A stretch of 5,818 bases of DNA from Oscillospiraceae bacterium (GTDB lineage: Bacteria; Bacillota; Clostridia; Oscillospirales; Acutalibacteraceae). The number at the start of each line of letters is the position of its first letter. The first letter of the stretch is position 1. The translations under genes and the position numbers were made by a program. Shown here piece after piece: positions 1 to 5,818 of this stretch. The DNA lies in NCBI GenBank assembly GCA_902782805.1, contig CACZON010000141.1, positions 1 through 5,818 of the forward strand, in the 5' to 3' direction. The notes under the pieces are model-generated. The model was given only the letters and a program-made list of their open reading frames with translations. It had not been told where the DNA came from and ran no database searches.

Positions 1-83
1 AGCGGGTGGGATTCGAACCCACGGAACATTGCTGTTCACCTGATTTCGAGTCAGGCCCGTTATGACCACTTCGATACCGCTCC
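1..83 (-). tRNA. tRNA-Ser, anticodon CGA (3' end cut by window edge)
   Basis: Read on the minus strand, this folds as a class II tRNA. The 5' acceptor strand GGAGCGG (83-77) pairs with CCGCT at 5-1; the last two stem bases, the discriminator and any CCA lie outside the window. The anticodon stem is CCTGA (55-51) with TCAGG (43-39). The seven-base loop CTCGAAA (50-44) puts CGA at 48-46, which reads UCG serine codons. A long variable arm, GAACA-GCAA-TGTTC (37-24), is the serine/leucine/tyrosine signature, and with the CGA anticodon it gives serine. The T arm is GTGGG-TTCGAAT-CCCAC (22-6). A strong promoter lies just upstream on the same strand. Identity is very secure; only the 3' end is unseen. 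Confidence 0.96.
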
Positions 84-108
84 GTATTCGGTTTTTGAGG
101 CGTATTTT

Positions 109-137
109 AGTATAACCTACTTATAAAAAAATGTCAA
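109..137 (-). promoter_or_regulatory. Promoter of the tRNA-Ser gene
   Basis: On the minus strand a perfect -35 box TTGACA (137-132) is followed by a 17-nt spacer (131-115) and the -10 box TATACT (114-109). Transcription would start near 102, leaving a leader of about 19 nt to be removed by RNase P before the tRNA 5' end at 83. It is divergent from the ATPase promoter in the same spacer. The near-consensus boxes fit a highly expressed stable RNA gene. Confidence 0.88.
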
Positions 138-193
138 TGAAAAAAACGAAAAGATTCTCCGGTATTTTTTGCGGATAAAATCGTCAAAATATC

Positions 194-222
194 TACACAA
201 TTTTCAAAAAGCATTGTATAAT
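194..222 (+). promoter_or_regulatory. Promoter of the ATPase-gpsA operon
   Basis: A perfect -10 box TATAAT lies at 217-222. With a 17-nt spacer, the -35 position is TACACA (194-199), 4 of 6 matches to consensus. The start of transcription would be near 229, giving a leader of only about 23 nt before the ATG at 252. That leaves no room for a metal-sensing riboswitch. No clear operator palindrome is visible in 84-251. Confidence 0.7.
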
Positions 223-251
223 AGGGTCATTAGAGCAAAGGAAGGTTTGCG

Positions 252-2672
252 ATGAATTTACGGAAAAAAGCCGCCGCGCCTGCGCCGAAAGCCGAAGGCA
301 GCGGCATTCAATACAATCAGATCGAGCGCTACCATCCCGATTATACAAGCGGTTTGAGCGCCGAACAGGTTGAAAAGCGCGTCGCCGCCGGCTATCAGAA
401 CGGCGAGAGCGATATCAAAACGAAATCGATCGGCCGCATCATCCGGGATAACGCGATCACCCCCTTCAATATCCTCAACGTCATCCTCGGAATCCTCGTC
501 ATCACCGTCGGTTCGATCAAAAACGCGCTGTTTCTGAATATCATTTTCCTCAACACCTGCATCGGCAGCTTCCAGGAAATCCGCGCCAAAAAGACGATCG
601 ACCGCCTCTCCCTCATCTCCTCGCCGAAGGCTTCCGTCGTCCGCGGCGGCCAGATCGATAAAATCCCCGTCTCCGAAATCGTCCTCGACGACGTTCTTCA
701 TCTTTCCTCGGGCAATCAGATCTGCTGCGACTGCACCGTTCTCGAGGGCTCCTGCGAGGTCAACGAAGCGCTGATCACCGGCGAAAGCGATCCCCTGCCG
801 AAAGCCCCCGGCGATACGATGCTCTCCGGCAGCTTCCTTTCAAGCGGCAGCTGCTACGCGCGCGTTGAGCACATCGGCGTTGACAACTACGCGACCAAAA
901 TCTCCAACAGCGCGAAGTATATCAAGAAAAACAATTCCGAGATCCTCAAATGGATCAATATCATCATCAAGATCATCGGCATCGTCATCATCCCCGTAGG
1001 AATCCTGCTGTTCTATAAGGAAATTTTCGCTTCCCATACGCCTTACCGCGAGGCGGTCGTCAGCATTGTTGCGGCATTGATCGGGCTGATCCCGGAAGGC
1101 CTGATCCTGCTGACCAGCGTCGTGTTCGCCGTTGGCGTCATTCGCCTTTCGCGCCATAAAACGCTCGTCCAGGAGCTCTACTGCATCGAAACGCTCGCCC
1201 GGGTGGACACGCTCTGCCTCGATAAAACCGGTACGATCACCGAAGGCGCGATGCAGCTCGACCATATTCTTCCGGTCCCGGGAATCTCCGAAGATTCCGT
1301 CCGGGAAGCGCTGCGCGCGATGCTCAGCGCCCAATCCGATACGAACCCGACCTTCGACGCGATCCGCGCCTTCGTCGGCGACGACAGCGACTGGCAGAGC
1401 GAGACGGTCGTTCCCTTCTCCTCGGCGCGCAAATGGAGCGGCGCCTCCTTTTCCGGCCGCGGGAGCTACGTGCTCGGCGCGCTGGAATTCGTCTTCCAGA
1501 CGCCGGACGAAACGCTCGCAAAGCGCGCGAAAGAATTTTCCGAGCGCGGGTTCCGCGTCCTCGTTGCCGCGCAAAGCGCTCATCCCTTCTACAATACCGG
1601 ACTGCCGGTCGGGCTTGAACCGATCGCGTTGATCGTTTTAAGCGACAAAATCCGCCCGAGCGCCCGCCTGACGCTCGAATATTTCGCCGATCAGGGCGTC
1701 GATATCAAGGTCATCTCCGGCGACAACGCCGCAACGGTCTCCAACGTTGCCGCAAAAGCAGGACTGAACGGCGCGGAACGCTACGTCGACGCAACGACTT
1801 TGACAACGCCCGAGGAGATCGCCGAAGCCGCGGAAGAATATACGGTATTCGGCCGCGTTACCCCGCAGCAGAAGCTCGAGCTTGTAAGGGCGCTGCAGAA
1901 GCAGGGGCATACCGTTGCGATGACGGGCGACGGCGTCAACGACGTTCTCGCGCTCAAGGAAGCGGACTGCAGCATCGCGATGGCCTCCGGCAGCGACGCC
2001 GCGCGGACGGTTTCGCAGCTTGTCCTGCTCAATTCCGATTTCTCCTCCCTGCCTCACGTCGTACGCGAAGGCCGGCGCTCGATCAACAACCTCCAGCGCT
2101 CCGCCGCGCTTTATCTCGTCAAGGCGATTTTTTCAACGATCCTCGCGATCTTCTTCGTCTTTACCACGGCGGTTTATCCCTTCCAGCCGATCCAGCTGAC
2201 CCTGATCAGCTTTGCGACGATCGGCACTCCCTCGTTCATCCTCGCGCTCGAGCCGAACTCCGAACGCGTCCGGGGAAAATTCATCTTCAACGTCATGACC
2301 AACGCGCTCCCCTGCGCGCTGACGATCGCGTTCAATATCATTTTCCTGACGGCGATCCATTCCTTCCTGGGGCTCTCCTATCTCGAATTCTCAACCCTCG
2401 CGGTCTTTATCACCGGCTTTACAAGCTTTGTGATGCTCCTGAAAGTCTGTTCGCCGCTCAATACGATCCGAACCGCGCTCTTCGTTACGATGGCGCTCGT
2501 CTTCGTGTTCGGGATCATCTTCTTCCGCGAATTCTTCGGCTTGGCGCCGGTCAGCGCGGTCATGGTCGTTATCCTGATCCCGATGGTCTTCCTTTCGATC
2601 TTCCTGACGCTTGCGATCCAGCAGCTTACAAACAAGCTGATCGAACGAAACAGCAGGAGGAATCCGGAATGA
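252..2672 (+). CDS. Cation-translocating P-type ATPase (HAD superfamily, CtpE-like)
   Basis: This 806-residue integral membrane ion pump is driven by ATP. Visible motifs are: M1/M2 at about 71-109; actuator-domain TGES at 176-179; M3 at about 235-256; M4 with PEGL at 281-284; the phosphorylation motif DKTGT with Asp324; a nucleotide-binding region around Lys394; SGDN at 489-492; and TGDGVND at 558-564. Six C-terminal helices follow (about 616-638, 646-666, 684-702, 715-733, 740-762, 771-795), so the protein appears complete with ten helices. There is no N-terminal heavy-metal domain or CPC motif, which argues against Cu/Zn/Cd pumps. From memory the sequence resembles a Bacillota family related to mycobacterial CtpE, a Ca2+ transporter, but substrate and direction cannot be read from sequence. 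M5 and M6 lack classical Ca2+ ligands (see findings). The start ATG follows AAGGAAGG (238-245) at 6 nt. It overlaps the next gene by 4 nt. The P-type family is certain; the ion is not. Confidence 0.95.
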   Translation: MNLRKKAAAPAPKAEGSGIQYNQIERYHPDYTSGLSAEQVEKRVAAGYQNGESDIKTKSIGRIIRDNAITPFNILNVILGILVITVGSIKNALFLNIIFLNTCIGSFQEIRAKKTIDRLSLISSPKASVVRGGQIDKIPVSEIVLDDVLHLSSGNQICCDCTVLEGSCEVNEALITGESDPLPKAPGDTMLSGSFLSSGSCYARVEHIGVDNYATKISNSAKYIKKNNSEILKWINIIIKIIGIVIIPVGILLFYKEIFASHTPYREAVVSIVAALIGLIPEGLILLTSVVFAVGVIRLSRHKTLVQELYCIETLARVDTLCLDKTGTITEGAMQLDHILPVPGISEDSVREALRAMLSAQSDTNPTFDAIRAFVGDDSDWQSETVVPFSSARKWSGASFSGRGSYVLGALEFVFQTPDETLAKRAKEFSERGFRVLVAAQSAHPFYNTGLPVGLEPIALIVLSDKIRPSARLTLEYFADQGVDIKVISGDNAATVSNVAAKAGLNGAERYVDATTLTTPEEIAEAAEEYTVFGRVTPQQKLELVRALQKQGHTVAMTGDGVNDVLALKEADCSIAMASGSDAARTVSQLVLLNSDFSSLPHVVREGRRSINNLQRSAALYLVKAIFSTILAIFFVFTTAVYPFQPIQLTLISFATIGTPSFILALEPNSERVRGKFIFNVMTNALPCALTIAFNIIFLTAIHSFLGLSYLEFSTLAVFITGFTSFVMLLKVCSPLNTIRTALFVTMALVFVFGIIFFREFFGLAPVSAVMVVILIPMVFLSIFLTLAIQQLTNKLIERNSRRNPE
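2655..2660 (+). promoter_or_regulatory. Ribosome binding site of gpsA
   Basis: A consensus AGGAGG lies inside the last codons of the ATPase gene, 8 nt before the ATG at 2669. That ATG overlaps the ATPase stop codon as ATGA. This fixes the start of the downstream gene and makes translational coupling likely. Confidence 0.9.
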
Positions 2673-3631
2673 ACGTAACGATTGCAGGGTGCGGACGCTG
2701 GGGATCGTTCATCACCTGGTATCTCGATCGCATCGGCCATCAAACGACCCTCTACGGCCGCAAAAGCTCCAAACGGATGCAGGCGTTCCTTGAAACGCGG
2801 AAAAACGATCTGCTTGAGCTTCCTCCCTCGGTGACGCTTTCGACCGATCTCCATTCGCTCTGCGGCGCCGAAGTGATCGTCGTCTCCATGGGCGCCCAGA
2901 ATTTCCGCGGTTTTCTGAAAGAGCTCGCCCCGCTGGAACTGTGCGGCAAGATCTTCGTTCTCTGCATGAAGGGCATCGAAGACGGCAGCGGCAAGCGGCT
3001 TTCCGAGATCGCAAAGGAGGAGCTTGATCCGAGCAACCGGATCGCCGTATGGCTCGGGCCGGGCCACGTTCAGGAATTTTACGCCGGCCGGCCGAACTGC
3101 ATGGTGATCGACAGCGAATCCCAGCAGGTCAAAAAGCTGCTGATCGAGGCGTTTTCGAGTGAAACGATCCGCTTCTACTACGGTGAGGATATGATCGGCA
3201 ACGAACTCGGCGCGGCCGCGAAGAACGTGATCGGGATCGCCGCCGGCATCCTCGACGGGCTCGGGCTTTCAACGCTCAAAGGCGCGCTGATGTCCCGCGG
3301 GACCCACGAGATCTCCCTTCTGATCCGGAAAATGGGCGGCAATCCCTTTTCCGCCTACGGGCTCTGTCACCTCGGCGATTACGAGGCGACGGTGTTCTCG
3401 CCCCACAGCCACAACCGCCGCTTCGGCGAGGCGTTTATCCGCGGCGAGCCTTATTCCGAGCTCGCGGAGGGATACTATACCGTAAAGCCGATCGTCATGC
3501 TCGCGAAACGGTACGGCGTTGCGATGCCGATCTGCGAATGCGTCTGCCGCCTGCTTTACGAGAACGCCGATCCGCAGAAGGAGATCAATCTTCTCTTTGC
3601 CAGAAGGCTGAAAAAAGAATTTGAAACCTGA
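2669..3631 (+). CDS. gpsA: NAD(P)-dependent glycerol-3-phosphate dehydrogenase (GpsA-type)
   Basis: Predicted to be a cytosolic enzyme that reduces dihydroxyacetone phosphate to sn-glycerol-3-phosphate, the backbone of phospholipids. The 320 residues start with a Rossmann fold whose dinucleotide loop is GCGRWG (7-12). Lys101 in MKGIE and Lys185 in the segment AAKNVIGIAAG match the two conserved active-site lysines of the family. Further family motifs are GPGH (130-133), LGD (235-237) and NRRFG (249-253). The C-terminal all-helical domain ends normally, with EGYYTVK and MPICECV matching the usual EGxxTxK and MPI segments. Length is slightly below the usual 330-340. Several motifs deviate from textbook GpsA (GPGHVQ instead of a GPS-type motif; LCHLGD instead of LAGLGD), as in a clostridial subgroup I remember. 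It is co-transcribed with the ATPase by a 4-nt overlap and followed by a terminator. It may be a second, non-housekeeping GpsA; that cannot be told from this window. Confidence 0.9.
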   Translation: MNVTIAGCGRWGSFITWYLDRIGHQTTLYGRKSSKRMQAFLETRKNDLLELPPSVTLSTDLHSLCGAEVIVVSMGAQNFRGFLKELAPLELCGKIFVLCMKGIEDGSGKRLSEIAKEELDPSNRIAVWLGPGHVQEFYAGRPNCMVIDSESQQVKKLLIEAFSSETIRFYYGEDMIGNELGAAAKNVIGIAAGILDGLGLSTLKGALMSRGTHEISLLIRKMGGNPFSAYGLCHLGDYEATVFSPHSHNRRFGEAFIRGEPYSELAEGYYTVKPIVMLAKRYGVAMPICECVCRLLYENADPQKEINLLFARRLKKEFET

Positions 3632-3642
3632 ATCCGCGAACG

Positions 3643-3678
3643 GATCCGGCAGGAATTTCTGCCGGATCTTTTCTTTTT
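3643..3678 (+). terminator. Intrinsic terminator of the ATPase-gpsA operon
   Basis: A perfect 10-bp stem GATCCGGCAG (3643-3652) with CTGCCGGATC (3659-3668) closes a 6-nt loop. It is followed at once by the T-rich tail TTTTCTTTTT (3669-3678). It begins 11 nt after the gpsA stop codon and separates the operon from the GH51 unit. Confidence 0.93.
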
Positions 3679-3715
3679 CCGTTTGAGGTCCGATTCATTG
3701 TACACGGGAACGCCG

Positions 3716-3911
3716 GATGTTGATTATTGCTAAAAAGGAATTTCGCATCTTGTTGAAAATACTCATTTTTGCTGTTCCTATTGCGATATTCTCCGGATGT
3801 GGTACAATATATTTGGTAATATTTTATATCTTCCAAAAAGAAAAGGGGTCTGTTTATGGCAAAAAAAGCAAAAGTCACGCTGCATCCGTCGTTTGAAATC
3901 GGCGAGATTTC
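3716..3911 (+). repeat. Tandem-duplication repeat, copy 1 (promoter region plus start of GH51 gene)
   Basis: This stretch aligns without a single gap to 5623-5818 at a constant offset of 1907 nt. By hand count, about 105 of the 135 bases just upstream of the ATG (3721-3855) match, near 78%, while the 56 coding bases 3856-3911 match completely. The repeat probably continues through the GH51 gene, but copy 2 is cut by the window end. Left of 3716 I see no homology between the two upstream regions. Confidence 0.93.
3781..3808 (+). promoter_or_regulatory. Extended -10 promoter of GH51 copy 1
   Basis: The -35 TTGCGA (3781-3786, 4 of 6) is followed by a 16-nt spacer and the -10 TACAAT (3803-3808). 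A TG at 3800-3801, one base before the -10, makes it an extended -10 element. Both boxes and the TG are kept at the same spacing in the second copy (5688-5715), which supports function. The predicted leader is about 40 nt, too short for a riboswitch. Confidence 0.72.
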
Positions 3912-5463
3912 GCCGCGTCTGTTCGGCGCTTTCTTAGAGCCGATCGGTACGATGGTCAACGGTACCATGTATAATCCGAAGCACCCGACCGCCGACGAGC
4001 AGGGCTTCCGCCGCGATATCATCGAAAAGCTCTCCGTTACCGGACTTCCGGCTGTCCGTCTGCCGGGCGGCAACTTCGTTTCCTGCTGGGACTGGAAAGA
4101 TTCCATCGGCCCGAAGGATCAGCGCAAAAAACATCTTGACCTTGCCTGGACGCAGTATTACACCAACGAGGTCGGCCACGACGAATACCTCCAGTGGGCC
4201 GAGAAAGTCGGTTTCGAGCCGATGTATACGATCAACCTCGGCACGGGCGATATCAACGATGCCATGAAGATCATCGAATACACGAACCACGAGGGCGGCA
4301 CGTACTGGTCCGATCTGCGGAAAGAATACGGCCACGAGAAGCCCTACGGCGTCAAGGTCTGGTACCTCGGCAACGAGCTGGACGGCCCCTGGCAGGTTCC
4401 TTCCTGGGAAAAAGATCCGCGCGGTCTGGGCATTCTGACCCACGAAGTCTCGAAGGCGATGAAGTTCACCGACGGCTCGATCGAAACCGTTGCCTGCGTC
4501 TCCTCCACCCCGTTCCTCGGCCATTATCCGCAGTGGGACCTCGCAGTCCTTCAGGAATGCTATGAAACGGTCGACTACATCTCGCTGCATCATTATCACG
4601 CCGCGAGAAAGGGCGATATCGCCGCCTGGCTCGCCGGTTCGGAAGCGTTTGAAGACTATATCCGCACGGAGATCGCGCTGTGCGATTTCATCAAGACGAA
4701 GCTGCGCTCCACCAAGACGATGATGCTCTCCTTCGACGAATGGGCCTCCACCGAGCGTCCCTCGCTCGACGCGCCGCATTACGGCAGAAACGGGATCCTC
4801 GATTACAACGATTTCATCAATCCGATCGATCAGAAAGACCGCAAGTTCGTCCTCCACGATCCGGACAATATGGAAAAAACCGTACGCAGATGGGGCAACT
4901 CCTCCGAGATCCTCATGACCATCGCCTCCTCCTCCGTGATGCTCACGCTTCTGCGCCACGCCGACCGCATCAAGATCGGCTGCATGACTTCCGGCCTCGC
5001 CGCGCTCTGCGCTTCCGACCGCGAGCACGTCTGGAAAGCTTCGATGTACTATCCCTACCGCGCAGTCCTCGATTACGCGAAGGGCGTTTCCCTGCTTCCG
5101 GAAGTGGAATCCGAAACCTACGACGTTCCCGGCTACTTCGTCGATAACCTGCATCAGTACGACAACCGTTACGGCGTCAAATTCATTGAAGCGGCAGCAG
5201 CCAAAAACGGCGACGAGCTGACCGTGTTCGTCATCAGCCGCGACTGGACCGACAGCACCGAATTCACGCTCGACGTGGAATCCTTCAAGGGATATCGGTT
5301 CGTTGAGGCCTCCCAGCTCTATTGCGACGATCTCGACGCGAAGGATACCTATGAGAATCCGGACGCGATCGTACCGCAGCCGCTCGACGCGAGCTTTGAA
5401 GACGGCAAGATCCGCGCGACGCTCCACAAGCTCTCCTGGAACGTATTCCGCTTCGCGAAATAA
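3856..5463 (+). CDS. Glycoside hydrolase family 51, alpha-L-arabinofuranosidase type (copy 1)
   Basis: Predicted retaining glycosidase removing terminal alpha-L-arabinofuranosyl units from oligosaccharides. The 535 residues start without a signal peptide, so a cytoplasmic location is expected, as is usual for bacterial GH51. The (beta/alpha)8 barrel carries FLE (26-28, with the substrate-binding Glu28), PGGNF with Asn73, NLGTG, GGTYWSDLR, LGNELDGPW with acid/base Glu174, DYISLHHYH (240-248), and LSFDEW with nucleophile Glu295. A C-terminal beta-sandwich runs from about 415 to the end and closes with LSWNVFRF, typical of the family, so the protein is complete. At 535 residues it is slightly longer than the usual 500; the excess lies mainly at about 300-350. 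Some conserved substrate-contact positions are changed (see findings), so specificity could differ, for example xylosidase or another furanosidase. The start is supported by AAGGGGTC 6 nt before the ATG and by exact conservation of this start in copy 2. It is transcribed alone between terminators. Confidence 0.92.
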   Translation: MAKKAKVTLHPSFEIGEISPRLFGAFLEPIGTMVNGTMYNPKHPTADEQGFRRDIIEKLSVTGLPAVRLPGGNFVSCWDWKDSIGPKDQRKKHLDLAWTQYYTNEVGHDEYLQWAEKVGFEPMYTINLGTGDINDAMKIIEYTNHEGGTYWSDLRKEYGHEKPYGVKVWYLGNELDGPWQVPSWEKDPRGLGILTHEVSKAMKFTDGSIETVACVSSTPFLGHYPQWDLAVLQECYETVDYISLHHYHAARKGDIAAWLAGSEAFEDYIRTEIALCDFIKTKLRSTKTMMLSFDEWASTERPSLDAPHYGRNGILDYNDFINPIDQKDRKFVLHDPDNMEKTVRRWGNSSEILMTIASSSVMLTLLRHADRIKIGCMTSGLAALCASDREHVWKASMYYPYRAVLDYAKGVSLLPEVESETYDVPGYFVDNLHQYDNRYGVKFIEAAAAKNGDELTVFVISRDWTDSTEFTLDVESFKGYRFVEASQLYCDDLDAKDTYENPDAIVPQPLDASFEDGKIRATLHKLSWNVFRFAK

Positions 5464-5481
5464 TTCCGCAGAGCAAAAAGA

Positions 5482-5498
5482 CGGCCGGCAAACGGCCG
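5482..5498. other. GC-only hairpin after GH51 copy 1
   Basis: CGGCCG (5482-5487) and CGGCCG (5493-5498) form a 6-bp stem around GCAAA. On the + strand it has A-rich flanks and no T tail. On the minus strand it would be followed by TCTTTTT, so it could act as a weak terminator for transcription coming from the right. It may simply be a processing or stability hairpin behind the GH51 stop codon. Confidence 0.4.
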
Positions 5499-5513
5499 GA
5501 AAAAACGAATCGG

Positions 5514-5550
5514 AAACCCGGCGGCTCATCCGCCGGGTTTTCTTCTTTTT
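5514..5550 (+). terminator. Intrinsic terminator of GH51 copy 1
   Basis: An 11-bp stem AAACCCGGCGG (5514-5524) with CCGCCGGGTTT (5530-5540) around the loop CTCAT leads into a pyrimidine tail with T runs to 5550. It is strong and correctly placed 50 nt after the stop codon, so copy 2 should depend on its own promoter. Confidence 0.93.
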
Positions 5551-5687
5551 CTCCCCGTTTCGGGCTTTTTCTCCCCTTTGTCCGGCGGCGATTTTCCGGC
5601 GGAAAAGCAGTTTGAAAAAGCCGATGTAGATTATTGCCAAAAGGCGCTTAAAATTCTTGTTGAAAACATTGATTTTTATTTTTCCTA

Positions 5688-5715
5688 TTGCGATATTTTT
5701 CAGATGTGATACAAT
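5688..5715 (+). promoter_or_regulatory. Extended -10 promoter of GH51 copy 2
   Basis: TTGCGA (5688-5693), a 16-nt spacer, TG at 5707-5708 and TACAAT (5710-5715) repeat the arrangement in front of copy 1. The spacer differs at several bases but the boxes do not. Transcription would start about 40 nt before the ATG at 5763. Confidence 0.72.
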
Positions 5716-5762
5716 GTATTTGGTGATTTTTAATATCTATTAAAAAGAAAAGAGGTCTATTT

Positions 5763-5818
5763 ATGGCAAAAAAAGCAAAAGTCACGCTGCATCCGTCGTT
5801 TGAAATCGGCGAGATTTC
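5763..5818 (+). CDS. GH51 arabinofuranosidase-type gene, copy 2 (5' fragment)
   Basis: An ATG preceded by AAAAGAGGTC opens a reading frame that runs off the window. Its 18 complete codons are base-for-base identical to the start of the gene at 3856, giving MAKKAKVTLHPSFEIGEIS-type sequence. It is therefore inferred to encode a second GH51 glycosidase in tandem. Whether the rest is intact, diverged or truncated cannot be seen. Its own promoter and the terminator upstream indicate independent transcription. Confidence 0.85.
   Translation, partial: MAKKAKVTLHPSFEIGEI

Larger units (their letters stand above)
5623..5818 (+). repeat. Tandem-duplication repeat, copy 2 (cut by window end)
   Basis: Partner of the repeat at 3716-3911, at offset 1907 nt with no gaps. 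The left edge of the homology is at or near 5623, because the bases before it do not match those before 3716. The right edge lies beyond the window. Confidence 0.93.

Noticed and set aside
84..251. Possible metal-sensing riboswitch or attenuator before the ATPase gene
   Set aside because: The promoter placed at 194-222 leaves a leader of only about 23 nt, and no stable hairpin with a T run lies before the ATG. The region is explained by two divergent promoters.
840..1583. A 247-codon minus-strand frame, and other long frames, inside the ATPase gene
   Set aside because: These are shadows of a GC-biased coding sequence. The products are rich in Arg, Asp and Ala with no recognisable motif, and the + strand ATPase has all family motifs in order.
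5530..5602. Possible anti-terminator: CCGCCGG at 5530-5536 could also pair with CCGGCGG at 5582-5588 or 5596-5602
   Set aside because: The alternative partners lie after the terminator T tail and before the promoter of copy 2, so they would not be in the transcript when termination is decided. GC-rich short words explain the match.
3934..5640. A 568-codon open frame on the minus strand opposite the GH51 gene
   Set aside because: It lies in the frame whose codons are the exact reverse complement of the GH51 codons, and it stays open because that gene hardly uses TTA, CTA or TCA. It ends exactly at the single TTA codon for Leu27. Its translation shows no domain pattern, while the + strand product is a clear GH51 enzyme.
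3716..5818. A mobile element or integron-like array as the cause of the 1907-bp repeat
   Set aside because: No transposase, terminal inverted repeats, target-site duplications or attC-like sites are visible. A simple tandem gene duplication explains the data.

Overview
The window looks like chromosomal DNA from a member of the Bacillota, probably class Clostridia, with moderately GC-rich genes. The evidence is sigma-70/SigA-type promoters in AT-rich spacers, strong AGGAGG-like ribosome binding sites, and protein families whose closest remembered relatives are clostridial. I cannot name a genus. There are no phage, transposon, CRISPR or rRNA sequences. All complete protein genes are on the + strand.

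Layout: (1) At 1-83, on the minus strand, is a tRNA-Ser(CGA), cut by the window edge just before its 3' end. It has a near-perfect promoter at 109-137. (2) At 252-2672 is a ten-helix P-type cation ATPase with its own promoter. It overlaps by 4 nt (ATGA) the gene for an NAD(P)-dependent glycerol-3-phosphate dehydrogenase (GpsA type, 2669-3631), and the pair ends at an intrinsic terminator (3643-3678). (3) At 3856-5463 is a monocistronic GH51 alpha-L-arabinofuranosidase-type gene with its own extended -10 promoter and a terminator. (4) From 5763 to the window end a second copy of the same GH51 gene begins. Its first 56 nt are identical to the first copy, and its promoter region aligns without gaps to that of copy 1.

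Functionally, the ATPase would move a cation across the membrane. GpsA would make sn-glycerol-3-phosphate for phospholipid synthesis. The GH51 proteins have no signal peptide and should act in the cytoplasm on imported arabinose-containing oligosaccharides. No transporter or regulator gene for arabinan use is in the window, so regulation of the GH51 pair must come from elsewhere.

The most interesting signal is the tandem GH51 duplication with a period of 1907 bp. Its promoter regions have diverged to about 78% identity while the start of the coding region is 100% identical, which suggests recent homogenisation of the coding sequences. Two further points are residue-level. The ATPase lacks the M5/M6 acidic cation ligands of classical Ca2+ pumps, and the GH51 enzyme has substitutions and an insertion next to its active site. 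Nothing here amounts to a clearly new biological system.
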